8,878 bases of DNA, taken from assembly GCA_026398715.1 (NCBI GenBank), contig JAPLSI010000174.1, positions 16,649-25,526 on the forward strand, in the 5' to 3' direction. Numbering within the stretch: position 1 is the stretch's first letter; every line of letters starts with the position of its first letter. The position numbers and the translations under genes were made by a program. Source of the DNA: Gammaproteobacteria bacterium. GTDB lineage: Bacteria; Pseudomonadota; Gammaproteobacteria; Xanthomonadales; Xanthomonadaceae. Below, in pieces: positions 1-7,292 of the stretch. Below the pieces are notes generated by a model. That model was not told the DNA's origin, did no database searches, and saw only the letters and a program-made list of their open reading frames with translations.

Positions 1-1
1 G

Positions 2-1081
2 GACCGCTACGACGACGCGCCGGCCATGCAGGTCGCGCATCGCTGCCATACGCTGAACATGCTCGATCCCGCGGCTTTGCGTGACCTGGTCGCGCACGAG
101 AAGCCGACGCTGGTGGTACCCGAGATCGAGGCAATCCACACCCAGACCCTGGTCGAGTTGGAGCGCGACAAGGGCCTGCGCGTGATCCCGACCGCGCGTG
201 CCGCGCGCTTGACGATGGACCGCGAGGGAATCCGGCGTCTCGCCGCAGAGACCCTGGGCTTGCCGACTTCGCCCTATCGGTTCGTGGACACGCTCGAAGA
301 CTATCGCGCCGCCGTCGAGGTGATCGGCCTTCCCTGCGTGGTGAAGCCCGTGATGTCGTCGTCGGGCAAGGGGCAGAGCACCGTTCGCAGCCGCGACGCC
401 GTGGACGCTGCCTGGGAGTATTCGCAGTCCGGCGGCCGCGCCGGGCATGGCCGCGTGATCGTCGAGGGTTTCGTCGACTTCGACTATGAAATCACGCTGC
501 TGACGGTTCGCCATCGCGACGGCACCAGTTTTTGCGATCCGGTCGGCCACCTGCAGGTGGACGGCGACTATCGCGAAAGCTGGATGCCCCAGCCGATGTC
601 ACCGCTGGCGCTGCAGCGCTCGCAGGAGATTGCACGGGCGATCACCGACGACCTCGGCGGCTGGGGATTGTTCGGCGTGGAGTTGTTCGTGCGCGGCGAC
701 GAGGTCTGGTTTTCCGAAGTGTCGCCGCGGCCGCACGATACGGGCCTGGTCACGCTGGTATCGCAGGAACTGAGTGAATTCGCCTTGCATGCGCGCGCCA
801 TCCTGGGCTTGCCGATCCCCGTGATCCGCAGCAATGGCCCGTCCGCTTCCTGCGCGGTGCTTGCGCACGGCCGTGGCGTGCCGCGCTTTTCCAACGTGGA
901 TGCCGCCCTGGCGCACCCGGACACGGCCCTGCGCCTGTTCGGCAAGCCCTGGGTGGATGGGCACCGTCGCGTTGCGGTGACCTTGGCCCGGGCGGAAACC
1001 ATCGAGCAGGCGCGCGCCATCGCCCGCGAATCCGCGGACAAACTGAAAGTCACGCTGGACGAAGGAGGCACGGATGCCTGA
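2..1081 (+). CDS. purT: PurT, formate-dependent GAR transformylase (5' end missing)
   Basis: Cytosolic ATP-grasp enzyme of purine synthesis. It uses formate and ATP to convert glycinamide ribonucleotide (GAR) to formyl-GAR, the folate-independent alternative to PurN. The frame is open from base 2, and its first residues ([14 protein letters not shown]) match the family just after the N-terminal nucleotide-binding turn. About 40 of roughly 390 residues therefore lie upstream of the window, and the ATG at base 26 is internal. Visible family motifs are VPEIEAI, the ATP-grasp lysine segment [13 protein letters not shown] (around 340-376), [15 protein letters not shown], and the metal/ATP-binding [12 protein letters not shown] (from base 710). 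The C-terminus is complete, with a TGA at 1079-1081. It overlaps rluF by 8 bases, which implies co-transcription and translational coupling. Similarity to E. coli PurT, recalled from memory, is high along the whole visible length. Confidence 0.96.
   Translation, partial: DRYDDAPAMQVAHRCHTLNMLDPAALRDLVAHEKPTLVVPEIEAIHTQTLVELERDKGLRVIPTARAARLTMDREGIRRLAAETLGLPTSPYRFVDTLEDYRAAVEVIGLPCVVKPVMSSSGKGQSTVRSRDAVDAAWEYSQSGGRAGHGRVIVEGFVDFDYEITLLTVRHRDGTSFCDPVGHLQVDGDYRESWMPQPMSPLALQRSQEIARAITDDLGGWGLFGVELFVRGDEVWFSEVSPRPHDTGLVTLVSQELSEFALHARAILGLPIPVIRSNGPSASCAVLAHGRGVPRFSNVDAALAHPDTALRLFGKPWVDGHRRVAVTLARAETIEQARAIARESADKLKVTLDEGGTDA
1063..1068 (+). promoter_or_regulatory. Shine-Dalgarno of rluF, inside purT
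   Basis: AGGAGG, a perfect anti-SD complement, ends 5 bases before the ATG at 1074. It lies within the last codons of purT. It fixes the rluF start and allows independent initiation as well as coupling through the 8-base overlap. Confidence 0.85.
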
Positions 1082-1784
1082 GCACGCCGTGCGATTGAAC
1101 AAATACATCAGCGAGACCGGCGTCTGTTCGCGCCGGCAGGCCGACCAATGGATCGAGCAAGGTCGCGTCACCATCAACGGCGTCGCCGCCACCCTGGGCA
1201 CGCAGGTGGAGGAAGGCGATCGGGTCGAAGTGGACGGCCGCGCGGTGCAGCCGCAGGCGGCTTCCGTCTATATCGCGCTGAACAAGCCGGTGGGAATCAC
1301 CTGCACCACCGAGCGACATGTCGAGGGCAACATCATCGACTACATCGGCCACCCGCAACGCATCTTCCCGATCGGCCGGCTGGACAAGGATTCGGAAGGC
1401 CTGATCCTGCTCACCAACAACGGCGACATCGTCAACGAACTGTTGCGCGTGGAGAACCGCCACGAGAAGGAATACGTGGTGACGGTGGATCGTCCCATCA
1501 CGGATGAATTCCTGGAGGGCATGGCGCGCGGCGTACGCATACTCGGGGTCATGACGCAGCCTTGCCGGGTGCGCAAGATCGGCCAGCTGTCGTTCGCGAT
1601 CACCCTGACCCAGGGGCTGAATCGCCAGATCAGGCGGATGTGCGCAGCCTTCGATTACCAGGTGCGGCGCCTGCAGCGCGTGCGCATCGTCAATATCGAC
1701 TTGCGCGGGATCAAGGTCGGCCAGTGGCGCGAGCTGTCGATGGACGAACTGCGCGGTCTGTTGCCGCAACGCACGAAGTGGTGA
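1074..1784 (+). CDS. rluF: RluF, 23S rRNA pseudouridine synthase (RsuA/RluF family)
   Basis: The protein has 236 residues. An N-terminal S4 RNA-binding domain (about residues 6-65, [19 protein letters not shown]) is followed by an RsuA-type catalytic domain. The catalytic aspartate is D104 in [10 protein letters not shown], and the RNA-contacting [10 protein letters not shown] motif is at 181-190. The best remembered match is E. coli RluF, which isomerises U2604 of 23S rRNA. Shared phrases include [16 protein letters not shown] and the ILG segment. E. coli RluF has a long basic C-terminal tail that is absent here, so this is a compact version ending soon after the catalytic domain. The ATG at 1074 is supported by a strong SD and by the S4 domain starting at once. 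RluB, RluE or RsuA are alternatives within the family, but RluF fits best. It is co-transcribed with purT; its stop lies 4 bases from the convergent neighbour's stop. Confidence 0.9.
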   Translation: MPEHAVRLNKYISETGVCSRRQADQWIEQGRVTINGVAATLGTQVEEGDRVEVDGRAVQPQAASVYIALNKPVGITCTTERHVEGNIIDYIGHPQRIFPIGRLDKDSEGLILLTNNGDIVNELLRVENRHEKEYVVTVDRPITDEFLEGMARGVRILGVMTQPCRVRKIGQLSFAITLTQGLNRQIRRMCAAFDYQVRRLQRVRIVNIDLRGIKVGQWRELSMDELRGLLPQRTKW

Positions 1785-1788
1785 AGGC

Positions 1789-2961
1789 CTAGCGGGCCAG
1801 GTCCATCCACACCAGGTGGTGGTCGGTCGCCTCGATCCAGTCGGCGCCCGTTTCATCCGGCATCGGCCAGAACACGCCGCTGCCACGGACAACGAAGCCC
1901 CGGGAAGGAATCACGTAGTCGAGGCGAAGGTTGCCGATGCGCGGGCCGAAGTCTCCGGTGTCGTGCGCGGCGATCCCCTTTTGCGTGAGATTTCCGCCGC
2001 CCACTCGCAGCGCCGCCGCTTCCGCGCCCTTGCTGGCAGGCGGCTCGAAGCGCAGGACGCGCGGATGGTCGAGCAAGGCCGCCATCGGGTTGCCCGTGCT
2101 GTCGCCATCCCGTGGGTCGGCGTTGTGGTCGCCGGCGATCACGAACAGCGCATCGCCCGGCAGGCCGCCGCAGGCGTTGGCGTCGTCGCACAGCCAGGGC
2201 GCGGGTTGGTCGCTGATGTATTCGGACCAGAGCCGGATTTCGTCGCGGTTGCGGATGCCATTGCGGTCTTCCGGTCCGTCGAAGACCGGCGGCGTGGGGT
2301 GGTGGACCAGGAAATGCACCAGTCCGACCGGCGTGCGCACGGGCACGTCCCAGTGGGATTTCGACGACAGGCGCAACCGGTTCCACACTTCGGGTGGATA
2401 CCAGTCCTCGCCGGTAGCAGGATTCACCGGCGATTTCGCGCCAGGCAGGTTTTTCCAAGGCAAGGACTGGAAAGTCCGCACCGACGCCAGGTCGATCGGA
2501 TAGCGGGACAGGACCAGCATGCCGTACTGGCCCGGGTGCAATCCGAAGCCGAAGGCATCGTTGCCGCCGGCGATCTTGCCGTTGCGGTCGAGGTCCATGC
2601 CGCTGGGCACGCCGGTGTTGACCGGGGCCAGGTAGCGATAGGGATAGGTGATCGCAGCCTGGCCGTGCTGCGAAACTTCCAGGTAGCGGCGCTGGAAGAG
2701 TTCCGCCGCGCGATGCGCCGCGTCGTAGTCGAACTCGTTGAGCAGCAGCACATCCGGCCGCTGGTGCTGGATGACGGCAGCGATGTTGGCGGCCTTTTCA
2801 TCGCCGGCTTCGAGGCGCGCGATCAGGCCGCCGTCCTTCTCCGAATACAGCGAGCTGTTGTAGGTCGCGAAGCGGACGGCGGGTTTGTCGGGCACCCCGC
2901 GGGGATCGTGCTGGCACGCGCTGGACATGAGAAAAAATGCGATCGCAAAGAGTATTTTCAT
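1789..2961 (-). CDS. Exported endonuclease/exonuclease/phosphatase-fold protein, probable lipoprotein
   Basis: The protein has 390 residues and the DNase I-like (EEP) metallohydrolase fold. The N-terminus is a short basic-hydrophobic signal (MKILFAIAFFLMSSAC). Cleavage before C16 would give a lipoprotein, but the -3 residue is Ser instead of Leu, so ordinary signal peptidase cleavage after A15 is also possible. EEP landmarks in order are NSS near 35, the metal-ligand glutamate E76 in LLLNEFD, HFLVHHP around 217-223, AGDHNADP with D278 and N280, LDYVIPS around 347-353, and the terminal TDHH with D380 and H381. Residues 123-135 (DLDRNGKIAGGND) resemble a calcium-binding EF-hand loop. C258 and C264 could form a disulfide outside the cytoplasm. 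The start at 2961 is chosen because its ATG overlaps the bpt stop (ATGA, 2958-2961); an in-frame GTG at 2979 would put six residues before the signal. It is last in the operon. The substrate (nucleic acid, phospholipid head group or other phosphoester) cannot be told from sequence. Confidence 0.85.
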   Translation of the reverse strand: MKILFAIAFFLMSSACQHDPRGVPDKPAVRFATYNSSLYSEKDGGLIARLEAGDEKAANIAAVIQHQRPDVLLLNEFDYDAAHRAAELFQRRYLEVSQHGQAAITYPYRYLAPVNTGVPSGMDLDRNGKIAGGNDAFGFGLHPGQYGMLVLSRYPIDLASVRTFQSLPWKNLPGAKSPVNPATGEDWYPPEVWNRLRLSSKSHWDVPVRTPVGLVHFLVHHPTPPVFDGPEDRNGIRNRDEIRLWSEYISDQPAPWLCDDANACGGLPGDALFVIAGDHNADPRDGDSTGNPMAALLDHPRVLRFEPPASKGAEAAALRVGGGNLTQKGIAAHDTGDFGPRIGNLRLDYVIPSRGFVVRGSGVFWPMPDETGADWIEATDHHLVWMDLAR

Positions 2962-3668
2962 GATGGAAACGGCAACCACTCGCGCCCTGAAAGGAATTCG
3001 ATCGGACGGAAGCGTTGCTTGTAGTCCATCTTCGGATGGTCGCGCAGCCAGAAGCCCAGGTAAAGGTAGTCCAGCCCCAGGTCACGCGCGTGGGCCAGCT
3101 GCGAGAGGATCGCGAAGGTGCCCAGGCTGCGCGTGGCAAGCTCGGGATCGAAGAAGGTGTAGACCGCGGACAGGCTGTCGGCCAGGACGTCGGTGACCGC
3201 GACGCCGACGAGGTCGTCTTCGCGTCGGATCTCGAGGAAGCGCGTGGGGCTCCATTCGCAGGACAGGAAGCCATCGAAGTCCGCAGGACTGGGATCGTCC
3301 ATTCCGCCGCCGGCGTGGCGCCCCGAAACGTAGCGCTGGTAGAGGTCGAAGTTTTCCTCGGTGCGTACGGCGGCCGCGACATTGACGCGAAGGTCGGTGT
3401 TGCGAGCAAGGCAACGGCGCTGCGCCCGGTTCGGCTGGAACCGGTCGACCGGAATACGGACGGGCGTGCAGGCCTGGCAGCCAGCGCAGTGCGGCCGGTA
3501 GACGTGGTTGCCCGATCGCCGGAAGCCCACCGCGAGGGCGGAGCCATACAGCGAGGGCAACGTGGGGTCGAGCGGATCAAGCACCAGGTCGCGTGCAGTG
3601 CGGTCCGGCCAATAGCCACAGGCGTGTTCCACCGTCTGGTAAACGCGGATGTTGGCCTGGTTGCCCAT
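2958..3668 (-). CDS. bpt: Bpt, aspartate/glutamate leucyltransferase (N-end rule)
   Basis: The protein has 236 residues, normal for the family, and is cytosolic. It transfers leucine from Leu-tRNA to N-terminal Asp or Glu, creating a degron that ClpS delivers to ClpAP. Diagnostic N-terminal segments are HACGYWPDRTARDLVLDP (15-32), with C17, and the cysteine cluster CAGCQAC (61-67), typical of the Ate1/Bpt N-terminal domain. The C-terminal GNAT-like domain contains LEIRRE, TDVLADSLSAVYTFFDP (159-175) and the GFWLRDHPKMDYKQRFRP stretch (205-222). Older annotations call this family arginyl-tRNA-protein transferase. Bacterial proteins of this length and sequence usually group with Bpt rather than Ate, but the amino acid transferred is inferred, not visible. 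There is no clear SD. It starts 10 bases after the psd stop and its own stop overlaps the next gene's start. Confidence 0.92.
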   Translation of the reverse strand: MGNQANIRVYQTVEHACGYWPDRTARDLVLDPLDPTLPSLYGSALAVGFRRSGNHVYRPHCAGCQACTPVRIPVDRFQPNRAQRRCLARNTDLRVNVAAAVRTEENFDLYQRYVSGRHAGGGMDDPSPADFDGFLSCEWSPTRFLEIRREDDLVGVAVTDVLADSLSAVYTFFDPELATRSLGTFAILSQLAHARDLGLDYLYLGFWLRDHPKMDYKQRFRPIEFLSGREWLPFPS

Positions 3669-3678
3669 GCGCCCGAGT

Positions 3679-4530
3679 CTAGCCCGGCGTCACGCCGGCC
3701 TGGCCCATCCGCTGCCCCAGCCGGGTCGGCGCTTCGCTGGCGATGTCGTCCAGCTTGAAGCCGTCCCGCGGCAGCAACACGATCACCGTCGAGCCGTAGT
3801 TGAAGCGTGCCATCTCGGCAAAGCGTTCGAGGCGGATGCCCTGGCCGCGAAAATCCAGCCGCCAGGGTTTGTCGCCATACGTGGGGATGTTGACGCCGTT
3901 CCACACTGTTTCGACGCCCGACACGAGCAGCGCGCCGACCATCACCATGCACATCGGCCCGGCGTCGGTTTCGAAATGGCAGACCAGGCGCTCGTTGCGC
4001 GCGAACAAGCGCGGAATCTTGCGCACGGCCCACGGCGCCACGCTGAACAGGCGGCCGGGCACATGCAGCGTCTCCACCAGCGTGCCCGACCAGGGCATGT
4101 GCACCCGGTGGTAATCGCGTGGCGACAGATAGATGTTGGCGAACCAGCCGTCGGCGAACGGCGCCGCAGCGGCCGCATCGCCGAGCAATTCCGCCGCGGT
4201 GAATTCCTGGCCCTTGGCCTGGAAGATGCGACCGTCCTGGATGCGTCCGATCTGGCTCATCTTTCCGTCCGCCGGCATCAGCAGCGTGGATGGATCGGCA
4301 TCGGCAGTACGCGCGCCGGGCTTGAGCGCGCGGGTGAAGAAGGCATTGAAGCTGGCGTAGTTCTCGAGCTGCGGATCCGCTGCCTCCGACACGTTGATGT
4401 CGAACTTGGAGACGGCGAGTCGGATCAGCCAGTTCTTCCACGGCCCGAAACGCCCATAGGCCAGCCAGCGCGCGATCGAGGACAGAAGGCGATGCGGCAG
4501 GACGTACTGCAGGAAGATGGCGGGGCTCAT
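3679..4530 (-). CDS. psd: Psd, phosphatidylserine decarboxylase proenzyme
   Basis: The protein has 283 residues. This inner-membrane-associated pyruvoyl enzyme converts phosphatidylserine to phosphatidylethanolamine. The proenzyme cuts itself between Gly and Ser, producing alpha and beta chains. The residues of the self-cleavage triad are visible: D88 in MPADGKM, H144 in YHRVHMP, and S247 in the cleavage motif. Other family landmarks are FNAFFTR (61-67), [16 protein letters not shown] and [11 protein letters not shown]. The cleavage motif reads YGST (245-248) instead of the textbook LGST; the GST core is intact, so it should still mature. The C-terminal tail after the motif is about 35 residues, as expected for the alpha chain. 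The ATG at 4530 is preferred over the upstream in-frame candidate at 4578 because it forms an ATGA overlap with the SCO stop and the protein then begins like E. coli Psd. No SD is visible, so translation probably depends on coupling. Confidence 0.95.
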   Translation of the reverse strand: MSPAIFLQYVLPHRLLSSIARWLAYGRFGPWKNWLIRLAVSKFDINVSEAADPQLENYASFNAFFTRALKPGARTADADPSTLLMPADGKMSQIGRIQDGRIFQAKGQEFTAAELLGDAAAAAPFADGWFANIYLSPRDYHRVHMPWSGTLVETLHVPGRLFSVAPWAVRKIPRLFARNERLVCHFETDAGPMCMVMVGALLVSGVETVWNGVNIPTYGDKPWRLDFRGQGIRLERFAEMARFNYGSTVIVLLPRDGFKLDDIASEAPTRLGQRMGQAGVTPG

Positions 4531-5192
4531 GGCTGCATCGCCGACAGCAGGCGCAGGTCGTCGGCAATCTGCCGCCACGACAGCGGCGGTCGAATCAGGC
4601 CGGCCTGCCGGCCCTGGGGATCGAGCACGACGAGGGTGGCCGAGTGGTCCATCGAATAGCCGCCTTCATCGAGTGGCACCTTCATGTACACCAGTCCCAT
4701 CGTTGCGGCGAAATTCGCCAGCGGCTCGGCTTCGGCCGTCGCGGCGATCGTTTCGGTGTTGAAGAACTTCGCGTAGTCGCCGGTGATCGCCGGCGTGTCG
4801 CGCTCAGGGTCTACGGAAACGAAGAGTACGCGTGGACGCCTGGGTTCGGCGATTGCCGCCCAGGTTTTTTGTGCCTTGGCCAGTTCGGCCAGGGTGGTGG
4901 GGCAAACGTCGGGACAATGCGTGAAACCCAGGAAGACAATCGTCCAGTGCCCGAGCAACTGGTCCGCGCCCAGGGCGCTGCCGTCGGAACGCGTCAACTG
5001 GTAGGGCGCCAACACGCGTGGCGGGTTGATCAGCCGAACCGACTTGAGTTGGTCCTGGCCGACCATGGCGGGCGAGGCGGCTGGCGTGAAGTAACGTTGT
5101 GCGCTGTATAGCCCGAGGCCTGCGGCCAGTGCCGCGCACAGGACCAGCAGGGTGGAGCGACTGGCGAAGCCGCGACGTTTTAGGTTGTCCAT
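4527..5192 (-). CDS. SCO1/SenC/PrrC family copper chaperone / thiol protein
   Basis: The protein has 221 residues with an N-terminal signal anchor (about 13-31, after KRR). The rest is a periplasmic thioredoxin-like domain. The copper-binding CPDVC motif (C93, C97) sits in [15 protein letters not shown], and the third ligand is H183 in [15 protein letters not shown] is also typical. Members deliver copper to, or reduce thiols of, the CuA site of cytochrome c oxidase. No oxidase gene is in the window, so the partner is inferred from the family only. It is first in a four-gene operon and overlaps psd by 4 bases (ATGA). The ATG at 5192 lies 7 bases beyond a consensus -10 and has no SD, which predicts a leaderless mRNA. 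The next in-frame methionine (M43) would remove the membrane anchor, so the given start is favoured. Confidence 0.93.
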   Translation of the reverse strand: MDNLKRRGFASRSTLLVLCAALAAGLGLYSAQRYFTPAASPAMVGQDQLKSVRLINPPRVLAPYQLTRSDGSALGADQLLGHWTIVFLGFTHCPDVCPTTLAELAKAQKTWAAIAEPRRPRVLFVSVDPERDTPAITGDYAKFFNTETIAATAEAEPLANFAATMGLVYMKVPLDEGGYSMDHSATLVVLDPQGRQAGLIRPPLSWRQIADDLRLLSAMQP

Positions 5193-5199
5193 GGCGTAA

Positions 5200-5205
5200 A
5201 TTATA
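5200..5205 (-). promoter_or_regulatory. -10 box of the SCO-psd-bpt-phosphatase operon
   Basis: Read on the minus strand this is TATAAT, the exact sigma-70 -10 consensus, followed by TTACGCC and then the ATG at 5192. A normal start point 7-8 bases downstream falls on or beside the A of the start codon, giving a leaderless transcript. No good -35 is present at 17-18 base spacing (GCTCAG or CGCTCA), and there is no TG extension. The call rests on the -10 and its position between divergent genes. Confidence 0.6.
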
Positions 5206-5222
5206 GCCGCGCGGCCGCTATA
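5202..5222. repeat. Inverted repeat spanning both divergent -10 boxes
   Basis: The arms TATAGC (5202-5207) and GCTATA (5217-5222) are perfect inverted copies separated by 9 GC-only bases. Each arm contributes most of one divergent -10 hexamer, so the symmetry may come simply from two promoters placed back to back. It could also be a small operator. I cannot distinguish these from one sequence. Confidence 0.5.
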
Positions 5223-5224
5223 CT
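5219..5224 (+). promoter_or_regulatory. -10 box of the prmB-aroC-asd transcript
   Basis: TATACT matches five of six -10 consensus bases and would start transcription near 5231, leaving a leader of about 20 bases before the prmB ATG at 5252. The -35 at 17-base spacing would be GTAAAT, which is poor and overlaps the initiation region of the opposite promoter. A weak SD-like GGGAC lies just before the start codon. Confidence 0.5.
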
Positions 5225-5251
5225 GAGCGCTTTCGCAGGCAACGGGACGGC

Positions 5252-6181
5252 ATGAGCGCCGAACTCCACACCATCATCGACTTCATCCGCTACGGCGCGA
5301 GCCGCTTCGGCGCCGCCGGGCTGAGCTTCGGCCACAGTTTCGACAACGCCCTGGACGAAGCCACCCAACTGGTGCTGCATGCCCTGCACCTGCCGCACGA
5401 CACCGGCCCCGCCTATGGCCAGGCCCGGCTGGTGGCCGACGAAAAGGCGCAGGTGCTTGCCCTTTTCCAGCGCCGCATCGACGAGCGCATCCCTGCCTGC
5501 TACCTGACGGGCGAGGCCTGGTTCGCGGGCCTGAGCTTCAAGTGCGATTCGCGCGCGCTGGTGCCGCGCTCCCCGATCGCCGAACTGATCGAGTCGGGTT
5601 TCGAACCCTGGCTTGGCGGCCGCGAAGTGCATCGCGTACTCGACCTGTGCACGGGGTCGGGCTGCATCGCCATCGCCACGGCGCATTACAACCCGTACTG
5701 GGAAGTGGATGCGGTGGACCTTTCGCCGGAAGCCCTGGCGCTGGCCCGTGAAAACGTGGAGCGGCTCGATACCGGCAACGTGCGGCTGATCGAGTCCGAC
5801 CTGTTCGCCAACCTGAAGGGCGAGGTCTACGACCTGATCGTCACCAATCCGCCGTACGTGACCCATGCGGAAACCGACGCGTTGCCGAAGGAGTACTCGC
5901 ACGAACCCGAGATGGGACTGCGCGCCGGCGACGACGGCCTGGACCTGGCGCTGGAGATCCTGCGCGATGCACCCGGGCATTTGTCGGAAAACGGACTGCT
6001 GATCTGCGAGGTTGGCGAAAGCGAGCAGCACCTGATCCGCTTGCTGCCCGAACTTCCATTCGCATGGGTCGAGTTCAAGGTCGGCCAGATGGGTATCTTC
6101 GTGCTCGAGCGCGAAGACATCGTCGCGCACATGCCGAAGATCAAGGCGCTGGCCGACGCGCGTCGCGCGTCGCGCAGCTGA
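5252..6181 (+). CDS. prmB: PrmB, ribosomal protein L3 N5-glutamine methyltransferase
   Basis: The protein has 309 residues and is a cytosolic SAM-dependent class I methyltransferase. It methylates a glutamine side chain of ribosomal protein L3. The N-terminal helical region (about 1-100) leads into [11 protein letters not shown]. The SAM-binding motif I is [14 protein letters not shown] (129-142), an acidic motif II is [11 protein letters not shown], and the glutamine-methyltransferase signature NPPY is at 199-202. The sequence [11 protein letters not shown] after NPPY and the LCTGSGC version of motif I point to PrmB instead of PrmC, which acts on release factors. [10 protein letters not shown] and GIFVLER near the end also match PrmB. 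The ATG at 5252 lies about 20 bases after the predicted transcription start. aroC begins 4 bases after the stop. Confidence 0.95.
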   Translation: MSAELHTIIDFIRYGASRFGAAGLSFGHSFDNALDEATQLVLHALHLPHDTGPAYGQARLVADEKAQVLALFQRRIDERIPACYLTGEAWFAGLSFKCDSRALVPRSPIAELIESGFEPWLGGREVHRVLDLCTGSGCIAIATAHYNPYWEVDAVDLSPEALALARENVERLDTGNVRLIESDLFANLKGEVYDLIVTNPPYVTHAETDALPKEYSHEPEMGLRAGDDGLDLALEILRDAPGHLSENGLLICEVGESEQHLIRLLPELPFAWVEFKVGQMGIFVLEREDIVAHMPKIKALADARRASRS

Positions 6182-6185
6182 CGCC

Positions 6186-7292
6186 ATGTCGAGCAATTCC
6201 TTCGGCAAGCTGTTCACCGTCACCACCTTTGGCGAAAGCCACGGCCCGGCCATCGGATGCGTCATCGATGGTTGCCCGCCCGGCCTGGCATTGTCGGCTG
6301 ATGAATTCGGCCACGACCTGGCGCGACGCGCCACCGGCAAGTCGCGGCACACCTCGCAGCGGCACGAGGCCGACGAAGTCGAGATCCTTTCGGGCGTCTT
6401 CGAGGGCCTGACCACGGGCGCGCCGGTCGCCCTGCTGGTGCGCAATACCGATGCGCGCAGCAAGGATTACGAAAAGATCGTCGAACAATTCCGCCCGGGC
6501 CATGCCGACTACACCTACTGGCAGAAGTACGGCATACGCGACCCGCGCGGTGGCGGCCGCAGTTCGGCGCGCGAGACCACCATGCGCGTGGCTGCTGCCG
6601 TCATTGCGCGCAAGTGGCTGGCGCTGCGCCATGGCATCGTCATTCGCGGCCATGTCTCGCAGATCGCAGGCATCGTGCCGCGCAGCTTCGACGCATCGGC
6701 CATCGAGGCCAATCCGTTCTTCTGGCCGGACGCCAGACAGGTCGGCGAGATCGAGGCTTTCATGGACGCCTTGCGCAAGTCCGGTGATTCGGTTGGTGCG
6801 CGCGTGGACGTGGTCGCCACCAATGTACCGCCGGGCTGGGGCGAGCCGGTGTACGGCAAGCTCGATGCAGAACTCGCCGCCGCGATGATGAGCATCAACG
6901 CCGTGAAGGGCGTCGAGATCGGCGCAGGCTTCGGCAGCGTGGTGCAGAAGGGCAGCGAGCACCGCGATGAAATGCGGCTCGAAGGATTCCTCAGCAACCA
7001 TGCCGGCGGCATCCTCGGCGGCATCTCGACCGGCCAGTCCGTTACCTGTTCGGTCGCCTTCAAGCCGACCTCCAGCCTGCGCCTCCCCGGCCGCACCGTG
7101 GACGTGTCGGGCGCCGAAGTGGACGTGGTCACCACCGGTCGCCACGATCCTTGCGTCGGCCTGCGCGCCACGCCGATCTGCGAGGCGATGATGGCCCTGG
7201 TGTTGATGGACCAGGCCCTTCGCCACCGCGCCCAGAACGCCGATGTCGGCGACGTATTCCCACGCATCCCCACCCGTACCGAGGAACCATGA
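6186..7292 (+). CDS. aroC: AroC, chorismate synthase
   Basis: The protein has 368 residues, a normal length. It is the last shikimate-pathway enzyme, converting 5-enolpyruvylshikimate-3-phosphate to chorismate using reduced FMN without net redox change. Family signatures are visible: GESHGPAIG (16-24, catalytic H19), [17 protein letters not shown] (103-119, second catalytic H107), [10 protein letters not shown] (122-131), and the late GRHDPC (318-323) with the conserved D321. [11 protein letters not shown] (274-284) is also typical. The ATG is 4 bases after the prmB stop with no obvious SD, so coupling to prmB is likely. The stop overlaps the asd start as ATGA (7289-7292), so the two are co-translated. 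Chorismate feeds aromatic amino acids, folate and quinones. Confidence 0.97.
   Translation: MSSNSFGKLFTVTTFGESHGPAIGCVIDGCPPGLALSADEFGHDLARRATGKSRHTSQRHEADEVEILSGVFEGLTTGAPVALLVRNTDARSKDYEKIVEQFRPGHADYTYWQKYGIRDPRGGGRSSARETTMRVAAAVIARKWLALRHGIVIRGHVSQIAGIVPRSFDASAIEANPFFWPDARQVGEIEAFMDALRKSGDSVGARVDVVATNVPPGWGEPVYGKLDAELAAAMMSINAVKGVEIGAGFGSVVQKGSEHRDEMRLEGFLSNHAGGILGGISTGQSVTCSVAFKPTSSLRLPGRTVDVSGAEVDVVTTGRHDPCVGLRATPICEAMMALVLMDQALRHRAQNADVGDVFPRIPTRTEEP
7281..7286 (+). promoter_or_regulatory. Shine-Dalgarno of asd, inside aroC
   Basis: GAGGAA lies two bases before the ATG at 7289, with its AGGA core 3 bases away. The spacing is short but the match is good. It selects the ATG in the ATGA overlap over a longer in-frame reading that would begin at 7151 inside aroC and precede the nucleotide-binding fold by about 50 unrelated residues. 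Confidence 0.65.

Noticed and set aside
1786..1798. Bidirectional intrinsic terminator between rluF and the opposing gene
   Set aside because: The stem has only 4 bp, overlaps a stop codon, and has no T run on either strand.
1816..3024. 402-codon open frame on the plus strand opposite the phosphatase-fold gene
   Set aside because: It lies almost wholly antisense to a gene with clear family motifs. Its translation is rich in R, V, A and H with no recognisable domain, the usual shadow of GC-rich codon use.
2798..4567. 589-codon minus-strand open frame across psd and bpt
   Set aside because: It is in a different frame from two well-supported genes. The translation is low-complexity Arg/Ala/Ser/Thr-rich with no motifs.
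5201..6463. 420-codon minus-strand open frame opposite prmB and the start of aroC
   Set aside because: It is antisense to prmB and aroC, which both have complete catalytic motifs. It has no SD or recognisable family and crosses the divergent promoter region.
6141..7226. 361-codon minus-strand open frame opposite aroC
   Set aside because: It is a mirror of aroC codons. The His/Asp/Ala/Arg-rich translation resembles no family that I recognise.
7151..7288. N-terminal extension of asd from an upstream in-frame start
   Set aside because: It overlaps conserved aroC sequence. The Rossmann GATGAVG motif begins normally 11 residues after the ATG at 7289, which also has an SD and an ATGA overlap.
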